Assembly (NCBI RefSeq): GCF_030253575.1
Contig: NC_080559.1
Location: 4,548,501 to 4,612,500, forward strand
Direction: 5' to 3'
DNA length: 64,000 nucleotides
From: Rhododendron vialii
Taxonomy: Eukaryota; Streptophyta; Magnoliopsida; Ericales; Ericaceae
A program made the position numbers and the translations under genes. Position 1 is the stretch's first letter. The number at the start of each line of letters is the position of its first letter. The notes beneath the pieces are model-generated. The model saw nothing but the letters and a program-made list of their open reading frames with translations. It was not told the DNA's origin and ran no database searches. Shown here piece by piece: positions 44,421-55,467 of the stretch.

Positions 44421-47400
44421 TCACTCAAAGAAACCATCTTCCAAAAAAGTCTGTCCTTGATACTGCTCTGGCAGGGCGAAAAATGACTGCTGATTTCCTT
44501 TCTGAAGCTGCTGCTGCTGCTTTTGATGTAGACTGAGACTTTCCAAAAACTGATAATCATTCCAGCCTTTCTGTTTTTCTGCCTGGACTTCAAATGATGG
44601 CATTTGTTTTCCAGGAAATGGAAAGCTTACCATCCCCAAAGAGCTATTTTTTTTGTTTAGATCGGCCATCCCCAAAGAGCTATTGATCTGAGTTACAGGC
44701 TGGTGGTATCCATTTCCCGCTGACTGATTTATGAAATCATTATTGATCCCGATGCCTTGGTTTGTTGATGATGTAAACTGATATCCATCTAGCCACCTAT
44801 AGTCATCCATTGGTGCATTTTCGTTCTTTGATGTTACACCAGACAAGGAGAACTCATCCACAAGTTTGGTTGGGATGGAGTTGAATCCAGGTGGGGGACC
44901 TGCATGCCTAACAGGTCTGCTCACTGGATTCTTTCTCATTACTGCAGGCATCATTGGCGAAGGCTTCGTTGACAAGCTATCCACAACTTGTCCTAATGTC
45001 ATAATAGAATCAAATTTACTAGGCAGTACAGTATCCGGATAGGTATTTGTGTCATTGAGATTGAAAGACTGCTGAGGAATCAAATGATGTTGCAATCCAA
45101 GTTTCATAGGAAACCCATTTTCCGATAAGCTCAATTTGGTGAGTTGTTCATTTGCAGAAACCTGTTCTCCAAGCCAAGTTGAAGCACTGGGCTGAAAATA
45201 CGGGGGAGTAATGTTAGCAAGAGGTGTAGGTTGCCTTGAACATGTACTGTAAGTATCCTTCAAAAGAAAACCATCAATTGGGACTGAAACAACACCGCCA
45301 ATGTGACTCTCCAAATCAACCACCCTGGAGCTATTAACACTAGATCCAAAAACCTGAGAAGAGGTAAATTTTGAAGCAACTCCATCGGGATTCTTCTCAG
45401 ACAAAACCGGTTTGAAAACAATCTCCTCGTCATCCTCTTCCCTTTCAATGCATAACCTTGGTCCAAGATTTAGTTGACTCTCTGCTTGAATTTCTTGCCC
45501 TATACCATTTTCTCTGGGAATTTCCCAAGAACCAAAAAGTGAACAATCATCCGACATTTGTGGCTCAATACCTAAAGCAAATCTCTTCGACTTGGAATCA
45601 TAATAAAGTGTCTGTTGCCCAACACGAATCACATTAGCAAGAGCCTTTCCAGCCGCTATGATCCTCTGAACACGTGCGCTCTTCTCCTTATTACCTCCGT
45701 CGCTTCCAAATGGATATTTCATCGAAAAATCAAGGATTAGTTGGGCAGGAAGAAGAGGGAGGAATCCTCTCATTTCAACGTCTTCAAACAATGCTAGCCG
45801 GTTGGCAGTTTCACCTTCATCATATCTACGCATATCGGAAAAGCATGTTTCATCTCCATCCTCATTAATAGCGGGCAATCCACTTGACAAGAGCTTGTTT
45901 AAAAACGAAACAAAGTGATTCCAAAACAATGACCTAGCACTAGCTTGTTTCTCATCCACTTCAGAGCCACCTGCAATATCTTGCCGACAAGCTAACCATT
46001 CCACAAAAACCATGATGCCAGGCAACAAATAGCTCGTTGAAGGATCATTCAACTGAACACATCTCTCGAGGATGAGGCCCATGAACTCAAAAATAGCAGT
46101 AAATACATTCTGAAGCACTAGCGAACGTTGCAAAATTTCAGCATAGGACTGATTCTCTGTTTCCCTATTCACATTGTGAACACTGAAAATGAGAATTGCT
46201 ATCAGTCTAACGATCACTAGCCTACACTCAGCAGCATCTGAACCAAAAGTGTACTCCTCATTTGCACCAGAACCAAGAAGATCCAGCAAATCACCTCTTA
46301 CAAAAGAGTAAACCTCCTCAAATGTCTCCAAGCTGGTTACAGTTGACAGAAAAGCAATATCAACCATTTGAGTCAACTTCTAGACAACCTAATACAATAT
46401 ACATTGTTTAGAAGACGTACCTTGTCCTTGAGAAAAGAATGCCATTTAGACGGACAAAACGAATGCTGAAAGCTTTAAAAGTCACTGGTACACTTGATGC
46501 TCTTTCCTTGACAAGATTAGCCTCTGCTCTACTATCTTTCTGAACACTGGTGTCACCTTTTCCTCTCCTTTTTGCAGTCATCCGCGTAGGGACTATCTTA
46601 ACAGATGCTTTGGCATTTCCAGGGAGCTGGGAATAACTCTGACGGTTCTGCAAAAGAAAAATATAACTAAAACCGTAACTGACATTGAACATTTTACGCA
46701 TACAGATTGTCAAACTAAAAAGTCCTATTGAGTGACATGAAAGACAGTTAGAGGCTTAGGAGCTTCATCAATTGCTTGCTTTTTAACTTGCTAATGCTAG
46801 ACTCTCGTATCCCTATTTAGGAATTTTCTCTCTTAATCAATCTATCTTCTTATTTTGGTTGCATCATTTGGTATCAGAGCTTCTAGGCTCAAATCCCAGC
46901 CTTTTCATCTCACCAAAAACCAACCTCACTGGAAAATACCTCATTGGAGGTCCTAGAGTCACCGGGACCCTAGAATCGTTGGAAAAATGTTGCTGGATCC
47001 ACCACTCATTTGCTACAGATCTATCCAACCAAAGAACCCAAACTCGGTTGCAACCCCTAAAATCCAAGTCTACAAAGCATTCTTATGCCAGATATTACTG
47101 AAAAGCATATAAAAGAAATATGACTCACCGTTATCATCATTCATCAGTATGGACCATATGGTACAAGTTATACACAGTAACCGCTTACCTTCTCAAATGC
47201 AATAATCAAATTATCCCTGGCTGTGGAAAAAGGGTAATCAACTGCTAGACTTCGAAAGTATCTGTAAATGGCCACCAATTCATCCCCCGAGTATAAAGCC
47301 AATATAGCAAGCTGAAGAATAAGCCAAAGATGAGTCGACTAACATATGTATATCACAATAAGACAAGTATATATTAGATGCAAAACACCTTCCCATATCA

Positions 47401-48445
47401 GGATTGAATACACTATGAAATGCAAGCAAGCATAGAAACAAGGGTTCAAAAGGAACACCTGATGATGAGGGTTACCATTTGAAGGCCAAAGTGAAGAGGC
47501 TTGCATATAGTAGCTTGACGCTGCTGCAAAATCTCGAGCCTTGGACTCTACCTCCCCATATAACCCTTTGTAACGAGCAAGATCCCCAAGATAAATCAAA
47601 CAACGGTGGCAGGATATCAAGCCTCTCTTCATTTCGGTGGATATATTTCCATCTTGAGACAGAATCTGAGTTTCTTGATCATAACCAAGAGGTAGACCGC
47701 ATTTAGCTCTAATTTTCAACATCATGTCATGATAATAGCCAGATGCCTGCGAAAGAAATGTCTTAAACTGGGAACGTATTTTTGTGATTCGATCAGGTCC
47801 AGTTCGTGTGGGACCTTTCCCATTCTGAGAGGGGGTTGATCCCGCTGATGCAAGAGCAGCGCTGAGGTGTCCTCGTAACTCATCAATTCTCCTGTAATGC
47901 AACTGCCACAAAGCATACTCTATTTCATGCTGTTCAGAGAAAGCATTGTCTTCAAGAACAATTGCTTCATAATTCTCTCGCATCTGTTGCCATGCATTGG
48001 GGTCTGAGGGAATTCTGGCATGTGCTGCTTTACGACGTCTATTCTCCAACTCAACATTCTAAGGTGTAGAGACAAACATCAAACAATTTGGTCAGGACAA
48101 ACATAAAGTAAAACGACGATCATCAATGTTTTGAAAATAAGAACATCGCAAACGGTGCAACTTGAGTTCCTCAATGCCCAATGGGAAAATAATTTTTGGT
48201 TAAACTATTATGCAACTACAAATCAAAAACATCATGTCATGTTTTCTCAGAGATGAATAGATGCCCGCCATATTTGCAAGCACATGCACAAGCGAACAAG
48301 TGTTGAACATGAGAGTGTAAATAATTATCCAATCATTTAACTGAAGATGAAGTTCAGGGATAAGGCAAAGAAATACTTTAGCATAAAGACGTTGAACACG
48401 ATCTGTTGATGAAAGATCTGAAGCTTTAGCCATTGGAGCACTCAT
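44421..48445 (-). CDS. SMG7: SMG7 nonsense-mediated decay factor, copy A
   Basis: SMG7/EST1-family protein: its 14-3-3-like domain binds phosphorylated UPF1 and commits mRNAs to decay; in Arabidopsis it is also needed for meiotic exit. Coding exons: 48377-48445, 47459-48058, 47189-47311, 46421-46647, 44421-46332. Phases agree, 976 aa. Residues 24-260 hold the EST1-type helical region (SDPNAWQQMRENYEAIVLED, CLIYLGDLARYKGLYGEVES, LAILALYSGDELVAIYRYFR). The last exon joins as ILFSRT-SLETFEEV, with the acceptor inside the longer open frame. The C-terminal half is disordered, with conserved GPPPGFNS, DDYRWLDGYQ and FALPEQYQGQ motifs seen in plant SMG7. Relative to copy B it has an extra 12-residue repeat (NSSLGMADLNKK). 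A 5' UTR intron separates the ATG exon from a first exon near 50.75 kb, and introns follow the stop. Confidence 0.93.
46735..46890 (+). mobile_element. LTR end with primer-binding site in SMG7-A intron
   Basis: TTGCATCA followed by TTTGGTATCAGAGC is the classic LTR/primer-binding-site junction complementary to initiator tRNA-Met. It lies in the intron between exons 3 and 4, within about 330 bp that unit B lacks. The left LTR boundary is uncertain, and the remainder to about 47110 may be internal sequence. No coding domain. Confidence 0.6.
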
Positions 48446-48532
48446 TACCCATCAAACACGTTTGACTTAATTCAACTCCAAAAGGTGAAACATCAACAGC
48501 AACATGCAACATTTACTCTGCAGAGCAACTGC
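48446..48532 (-). other. SMG7-A 5' UTR part joined to the ATG exon
   Basis: Upstream of the ATG a conserved leader leads to an acceptor-like GCTGCAG (edge near 48532). Its counterpart in unit B is at about 59096-59182. The long 5' UTR intron runs from here to 50752. Confidence 0.5.
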
Positions 48533-49464
48533 CTGCAGCATAAAAAATTCAATCAAAATATAAATATAAATATAAAAAAAAAACTAGATGAAGTCAGAGA
48601 AAAACAAGCACAAACATAAGGTTTATAAATGCCCGAACTCCAACGAACCCTTGCCCCCCAGTTGGCAACCCTTTTGATCAACATTAATCCACAATAAAGG
48701 GTCAACCACCATTGACCCATTGAAAATGCAACCCGTATCATTAATCCAACAGACAAACAGAACTGTCAATACACAAACCAAAGAAAACGAGTGCATTGAA
48801 GGATTTAGTGTTAGCCTTGTGATTCACAACACAGTGGAGGGGCACTTGAAAGATAGTATGTGAGCCCTTTTACTAGAAATCAATAGCTGAGATGAGATCC
48901 TAAACAGGTATGAAAAAAAAAAATTCAAAGCTGCACCCCATTTGCCTGGTCTAAGTAACTTGGTGCACGAGGCATGTGCCTCTAAAACCTTCAGAAGTAG
49001 ATACTATTGATGTCTCTTCATATGATGTGGATGGTTTAGGTACAATGGAAACACGGATCATTTGATGAAATTGAGGGTCCTACATGTAGCCTATAAAGAA
49101 TACTCATGTTAGACTACATAGTTGGGATCACAATCCCTCTTTTGTAACTTTTGTTATGAAGGACCGACAAGCCAAGAGGTCCACGTTGTTACACGGTCTT
49201 GGGTAGAACTCAATCCCAAAAGCTAGCTATTGAAGTGAGGGTGCCCTCACGATTATATACTTCATATTACTTTTGTACCCAGGCGTTGTGGGATTTCACT
49301 TCACACCCTTCCTTACGCGTAGCGTGCTCACTCGGCAGCACTTACTACGTGCAAGCCAAAGACACGCACCCTACCCATCTCTCTGGCACCTAGCTTTGAT
49401 ACCATGTTAGCAGTGATAATGCCATATTACACGCCTCTGTATGCCAAATACATCAAAAGCAGTT

Positions 49465-50370
49465 TCAAATCGCCATATCGGGAAACTTAACAGTAGCAGT
49501 GATAATGCCATATATCGGCCAGTACATAGGCAAACAACGGTGTTGAAGGTCTAACATCCCAAACACAACAGCCGATATGATACGTACCAGCCTAAAGCCT
49601 GATCAAAAGTAACCTATTCTAGAAAAGCTTTGCCCCCACCATATGAGGGAGGAGAAGATGGCAATGCAACTCCCCACCAAATCACCACGGAGTTGGATCC
49701 ACGGCCCGTATGGTTATGTACCCGTAGTCCCGTACGGTTAGTGCAGAAAACTAAATTGACTAAAATTGAAGAGGAAATCCAGAAACATGAAGAAGGGAAG
49801 GAAACCAATCTGCTATTCTGCATTCGGAATGAAAACCTCATTGACCAGATTGGTTTCCTTCCCTTTTCATATTTCTGGATTTCCTCTTCAGTTTGTCATT
49901 TTAGTTTTCTACTAATGAGCATTAAACTTTTTACCTAAATGTGGAATCCTAAGTTCTTGATTACCTGAATGTGGAATCCCAAGTTCTTAACAAGAGCTTC
50001 CTTGAAGTTGCCCTGTGCTGCAATATATGAAGAAATTACAAGAGCTTCCTTGAAGTTTCCTGTGCTACAATATATAACTAGGCTAACAACCGAATATATC
50101 AAAAAGCAAGGTTTTAAATCGCGATATCGGGAAACTTGGCCATATCGGTGGTAAGGCCATATATTGGCTAGGTAAATAACAGAGGTCCAAAATCCCAATA
50201 CACAACGGCTGATATGATACCCACCAGCCTAAACCATGATCAAAAGTAACCTATTCTAGAAAAGCTTTGCCCCCGCCGTACGAGGGAGGAGAAGTAGGCC
50301 CTGCAACTCCCCACCAAATCACCGTGGAGTTGGATCCACAACCCGTACGGTTATGTACAAGGTACCATCA
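49465..50370. repeat. Direct repeats inside the SMG7-A 5' UTR intron
   Basis: Two copies of a roughly 280-bp stretch (about 49465-49730 and 50105-50370) share CATATCGGGAAACTT, AGTAACCTATTCTAGAAAAG, and TGCAACTCCCCACCAAATCA. Between them ACAAGAGCTTCCTTGAAGTT is itself repeated (49990 and 50038). A diverged version of part of this occurs in unit B near 61255-61460. Probably mobile-element derived. Confidence 0.75.
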
Positions 50371-50752
50371 GCACCAAACTCCTGATCAAACGGAGCTTTA
50401 ATAACACAAAAAGCAACTAAAAACACAAGCGCATACACAGAGGGGTATCAAGGCAATAGAAATCAAGCACACCGGGCCAAAGAAATATTAGGTCGCACAT
50501 CAACGTACTATGTGAGAATTTTCAATTTTCACGAATCATAAACGGAAAGAAAAGTAACCCAACTATATAAACCAACCAATCAATCCATACAGCTAATAAC
50601 AACCAAAATTATTACAATCAGGCAATCCAGCAACAATCGGATCGGACCTAATTTATAATTTCACACCAACACGGAAAAAAAAATTCGCCGTAAAGTACAC
50701 ATGTAAATACGTATATCTGGGTATGTATTATGTACTACTTACCTATATTGAC

Positions 50753-50799
50753 ATCAGATCCGCAGGTAGCCCTTCAATCGGCCAAAAGAAGCAGAGGTT

Positions 50800-50832
<33 letters not shown>

Positions 50833-50840
50833 CAGAATGA
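50753..50840 (-). other. SMG7-A first non-coding exon (GA/CT-rich leader)
   Basis: A donor (CAATATAG before GTAAGT) and the leader GATCTGATGTC align with unit B at 61851 onward. In the sense direction the leader carries a (CT)n tract (about 50798-50830). The transcription start is not determined. The promoter should lie just above 50840. Confidence 0.55.
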
Positions 50841-50960
50841 AGAAGAAAAACAATATAGGGTCTTCTGTTGGTTTGTCGTGTGGTATAGGCGGCCATGATT
50901 TACCAAAGACTTATAAAAAGATGTTTGAACTTCTTATGACCGTCAAAGGGAAAAAAAGAA

Positions 50961-52284
50961 AATAGGGTTATTTCTTTGGCACCCCTGAACTATGGGTTTG
51001 GATCACTTAAGGCCCTCAACTATATAAGCGAGAATAAACAATCCCTCAAACTATGTACTATTCACACAGTTGGGACTAAACGTTTTGGCAGTATTGTCGA
51101 TTTTTATTGTTTTTCCTAAACTTTGTATTCAAAGAGTGATTTGTGGGATTTGAAATTAAAAATTGATCGAATGGGTCATGACTACTGGGATAATGCAACC
51201 TTAATTGAACAACCAATTGTGAGATATAAGGAGCTTTATAACTTCCCTTGCTAAATAGTAGTAAATAGCCCTTCTTTTTTTTTAAATACTACAAGCATGT
51301 TGTATAGATATTAATCTCATTCCAATACTCGAAAGATGGGCATTTGCTAAATTAACTCCCCATGAAGCATCCAAATTTGTTAACCGTAACCAAACACATC
51401 CTAGCTAGAGGAAAAGTGTTGGGGTTCAAACAGTCTCGTCATGTCACTGGGGTTCAAGGAGTAGCACCTAATTTACAGTAATTGGTGGTGTAATATGTAC
51501 TCTTTTTTCTATTTTCTTTTTGTATTTGTTGTTCAAAATGTGTTTCGAGTCTATCCGCAGTTATATTTGAAATACTATAAGGGCATATTCGAAATCTCCG
51601 AATCGTAATTGCAAGTATTTTTTGCTTTAAAATATATGTGATACCCTTTTATGGCCAATTTCAAGAGTTTCGAGGTTTGAGAAAACAAATAGTTATTGAC
51701 GCATGATTAGCAAGTAAGAAACATCGTCAAGGCCAGCTGTAAATCAATCTTATCGAGAGTGACTAGATACCTTCCTCTTGATTAGTATTTTTACTTTTAT
51801 GTAGTTCCTATCAAATACAATGTCATACCAATCATGATTTTATCGTTTTTTTTTTTTTTGGATTCTTGTTGGATCGGCACAATTTCTTTTTTCTTAAAAT
51901 TTCAGATACAATGTTAGAAAAGTGAATTTTCAAGAACTTAGCTTTCATTCACTATACACTAGAACATAGCGCTAGTATTTCTTCGCATATAATTGAGATC
52001 CTCTCAAACAAGATCCCTCATATAACACAAAATGAAATTGATCACGGTTCCCTTTGATATAATTCAAAAGAAATATTTTGTAAGTCCCGGAGTGTTAAGA
52101 GTCCTTGCAAAATGTCAATTTTATCGGACACGGGTATCCAGTTGAACTCACAAGTGAAATAGACATTCAGAGTTTAACTATGTATTTCACTTGTGAATAT
52201 TCAACCAAACTTTTACCGATCTCTGTCCAGCTTGGTTTTTTGCATAGACATTAAACATCAAACACTTTGAGACCTACTAAGCGA
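50961..52284. other. Spacer between the two SMG7 units
   Basis: No gene recognised. The part near 50965-51100 resembles 62140-62160 plus 62404-62500, so the duplication may extend slightly beyond the 5' UTR exon. The rest is A/T-rich without clear structure. Confidence 0.5.
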
Positions 52285-52682
52285 GCGGTTCTGTTACTTC
52301 ATTCTCTCTCTTCTTTTCTGTTCCCCTTTAGCAAAACCAAAATCCAAACAAAGCTGAAGGGACAAAAACGAATTATTCAAGCAAACATACGAGTACACAA
52401 CCTGCAACATTAGACAAAATCTCCGAATCCAAGCAACAAGAAAAACAAAATGGCTGCATGCAGCCAAACATTATTCGACACACAAAGCAAAATGCATCCG
52501 TAACCACTTGTTTTCTAAATCATCACATTCCAACATAAGATCACCAGACTCTTCCCATAACTTCTTTTGAGGCTCTCTCTTTGAAAAGCATGGCAACTCA
52601 ACAGAAACCGCAAAGATTTCTACTTCAAAGTCACACTGGCCAGAAAGTAGTGCCATCGTACGTGACATCACAAATGACAAAA

Positions 52683-52904
52683 CTAGTTCTTATTCCCATC
52701 CAACAGATACCTTTTACCGGTCAAAGTATTGATCACTAGTAGTACTTCATACTTCAATCCGTTCAATTTCAAATACCTCCAGACAACTCCATTTGCGTCC
52801 CACCCATCCAACCAGACAAGATTCATAACCTCATCAATCCGCAGTTTCCAATCCCAATTGATCTCATTATCTCCACCCATGAGGTCTAGAAAGCTTGGCA
52901 CAAG
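52683..52904 (-). other. SMG7-B last 3' UTR exon with an intact ORF
   Basis: Behind an acceptor (ACTCAG before 52904) a 73-codon frame is open: LVPSFLDLMGGDNEINWDWK through DGWDANGVVWRYLKLNG to LTGKRYLLDGNKN and a stop. Unit A has the same exon but with a disrupted frame. I do not recognise the peptide as a domain. It could be chance openness within a 3' UTR exon, or the end of a separate gene. Confidence 0.5.
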
Positions 52905-53475
52905 CTGAGTAAATATGAAAGGGGAAGAATATCAATAAGTCAAAAACTGGTAAACCAAGAATTGTACATGAGAAAGCATTAATAGACAAGAGAGCAAGTC
53001 AAAAAAACCAGAAAAAGATTCAAAAAGAGAACTCCTCAGGATAATGCTCAGCAAAGCAGCACAGACCATATATGAACACAGGACACGGCAATACTACTAA
53101 TAGAACATTGACCCAGACACAGACAAGGACACGGCAAAAATTATGTACATACGTGTGATATATGTTTAGCTGTTGTTCGCATGATATTGTATAGAGAAAA
53201 AACCAAGAGTCATACTATAAGTTGAAATTCTTACCTTTAACTATTGAAATCTTAGAATTTGAACTGGGTTTTATTAGGTTAAGTTTTTTATTTGTAATTT
53301 TATACTTCAAGCCTCAAAACAAGTCTTTAATATTACAAATAAACCTATGTCGTGTCCCCACCCGTGCCTAACTTGAGCCAAGGGTCCCTGACGTGTCCGA
53401 CATGGATATGTCGACCTATTAGGCTTGTAGGTGCATCATAGCTGCTCAGATTCGTTACAGTTTCAAACAAGGTTT

Positions 53476-53860
53476 TGAATCATGTAATGTACTGGCCGGC
53501 ACATACCGGTATTGACCACATCCGGTACAGGGTACCCTATACCTCTAATTTCGTTCCACCTCAAATACCAGCCAATACCGGTCGTACCAGTCAGTATTAG
53601 ACGGTACCAGCCAATACCAGACTACTTTTAAATTTATTGGTCTCAACTCTCATCTAGTACCGGTCAATACCGGACTACTTTTAAATTTATTTTTATTTTT
53701 AATATAATAAATGTATATAATATATTAAACTCTTTGATGTGGGAAAATAACATTAGTAGCGATAAATATGAAACGGTATCCGGTATCTCACCGGTATGTA
53801 CCGTACCATACCAATAGGAAAACCGGTACTCTAGCTATACCACTACTTAGAACCTTGGTT
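53476..53860. mobile_element. CCGGTA-rich inverted-repeat element, unit B only
   Basis: The ends AAGGTTTTGAATCATG and the reverse complement of ACTTAGAACCTTGG are similar. The interior repeats TACCGGT, ATACCGG and ACCAGCCAATACC many times. Unit A lacks it. Probably a Mutator-like MITE related to AAGGTTTTAAAT starts elsewhere in the window. TSD not resolved. Confidence 0.55.
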
Positions 53861-54112
53861 TGCAATAACCATTTTTTACACTAATTTCATAAGACTTTCC
53901 GAAAAAGAGTCACTTGTAGAACGCATTAAAAGATGTTCTTCAACTGTAAAACAAAATGCAATAGTAAAATATAAATGAGTATATGCATTTTGAATACTTC
54001 CCCGAAAGCGAAAGTAATCCACAAAACTGAGCAAACAGGGAAGCAAATGCTCTCCATTTGCTTTTTAAAAATGAGGCTTGGCAAAGTTTCTTCCCACAGG
54101 GCCAAGAGATTG

Positions 54113-54270
54113 ATTTTGTTTAGCCTCATTAAAAGAGGGTGAACATTTCCCTCACTACTATTGATTGAGATGGTGTGGATCCCATCAAAAAGTAATCTCA
54201 TCCTTAACACCATCTCAATCTATACTAGTGAGGGTAATGTTCACCCTCTTTAATGAGGGTGAACAAAATT
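54113..54270. mobile_element. Foldback MITE, 158 bp, unit B only
   Basis: Arms CATTAAAAGAGGGTGAACAT and its mirror ATGTTCACCCTCTTTAATG, with inner GATTGAGATGGTG against CACCATCTCAATC, around a short loop. Ends read ATTTTGTT and AACAAAAT. Absent from unit A. Confidence 0.75.
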
Positions 54271-54977
54271 GCTTTTTTCCCTGAAATTTTCAGTGAAACA
54301 TACAACAGGGGTTAGGTTTATTTGGCAGACCATTCTGCACTTTTGGCCACTAAACAAGCAGACGGACCAAGAATAGAAGAGGACCAAAGAAATTACAGTC
54401 AACCACACTTCTTATGAGACAACTAGACAAGAACTAGCAATTCTTTTAGCTGGCAAGTAGTTAAACCTTGTACATAAAAATACCAAGAACTGACTTTTGC
54501 TAGCGATGGTATTAGGCGTTCAACAGGTCATTTGGATGGTGAGAAATGGTAGAAATGAAGAGAGGAGAATCCTATCAAATACCAAAATAGGTGAGGAATG
54601 GTGAGAAATAGCAAGCAATGCCCAGAAAATGTGAATTTTTTTTGGTTGATATTTGTTTCTCACCAAATCTCACCATTTTGGTGAGATTAAATAGTGAAAT
54701 TCGGTGAGAAAACCCCAATCCTTTCTTTTTCACCCTTTTCTCACCAATGAGAGAGAGGGAGGGAAATAGGGAGATAAGAAAACTCCATTACTGTGATTAC
54801 ACCTTCAGATACGAAGGGTATGTTCCACTTTCCCTAAATAAGTACTTATTTTTTGAATTAAGGTGATGTGATGTGAGAGAATGACATCTCTCGTAAAGCG
54901 GGACTAAGTATTTAGTTTTTAAGAAGGGAAAGTGGAACGGGCTCAAAGTAGATAATTGAAAGTGCCACACACATACA

Positions 54978-54979
<2 letters not shown>

Positions 54980-55009
<30 letters not shown>

Positions 55010-55019
55010 GAGAGAGAGA
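54980..55019. repeat. (GA)n microsatellite
   Basis: GA repeats with one GGG interruption, immediately beside the donor of the second 3' UTR exon of SMG7-B. Equivalent to the repeat at 43902-43983. Confidence 0.95.
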
Positions 55020-55020
55020 C

Positions 55021-55148
55021 CTAGTCATTAGCAGGTGCCAGCAAAACTCTTATATCCAACAGAAACTTTATAACATTGGCCACACTGCAATGGCGAAGGA
55101 ACGGGTAGCACCAGCCACTGGACATCCATGTTGTAAATTGTTCATAAC
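55021..55148 (-). other. SMG7-B second 3' UTR exon
   Basis: Acceptor CATTCAG and donor GACTAG before GTCTCT are conserved with unit A (43986-44107). The preceding donor (exon edge 55445) is 23 nt after the SMG7-B stop codon. Confidence 0.6.
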
Positions 55149-55467
55149 CTGAATGGCAAAGCAATAATGAATGCTGGATTCTGAGGAATATACAAGGGAA
55201 ATACTGATCCTGTACGTGGAGGATTGGGGTAAGGTAAAGGAAAATTAAATGGAAAAGCAAAAGGATCTAGCAGCTTGCAACGATCAGATCCTTGAGCTTT
55301 TCCTTCTCCTTTCCCTTTTCCTAATGCAAATCCTTGATTAAATATAGCCAAGGGAACAAATCCAGATCTTTCACAGGAAAAACTTCACCAGCAAAAAAAC
55401 CCTATTTACAGTCATAAAATAGCATGTTAAAAGGTTTGACTTACCATCTCTCCCTCCCATAATCATC

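Larger units (their letters stand above)
42056..50960. repeat. Tandem duplication unit A (partner 52285-62150)
   Basis: Sequence from the 3' flank through the whole SMG7-A gene to its first non-coding exon aligns with 52285-62150 in the same orientation. The offset varies from 10.2 to 11.1 kb because each unit has private insertions. Shared anchors include GTTCTGTTACTT at the left, all coding exons, and the GA-rich 5' UTR exon at the right. Confidence 0.9.

Noticed and set aside
46333-46376. SMG7-A last exon starting at the upstream in-frame MTQMVDIAF
   Set aside because: Splicing there would break the frame. The acceptor at 46332 joins ILFSRT to SLETFEEV, as in other plant SMG7 proteins.
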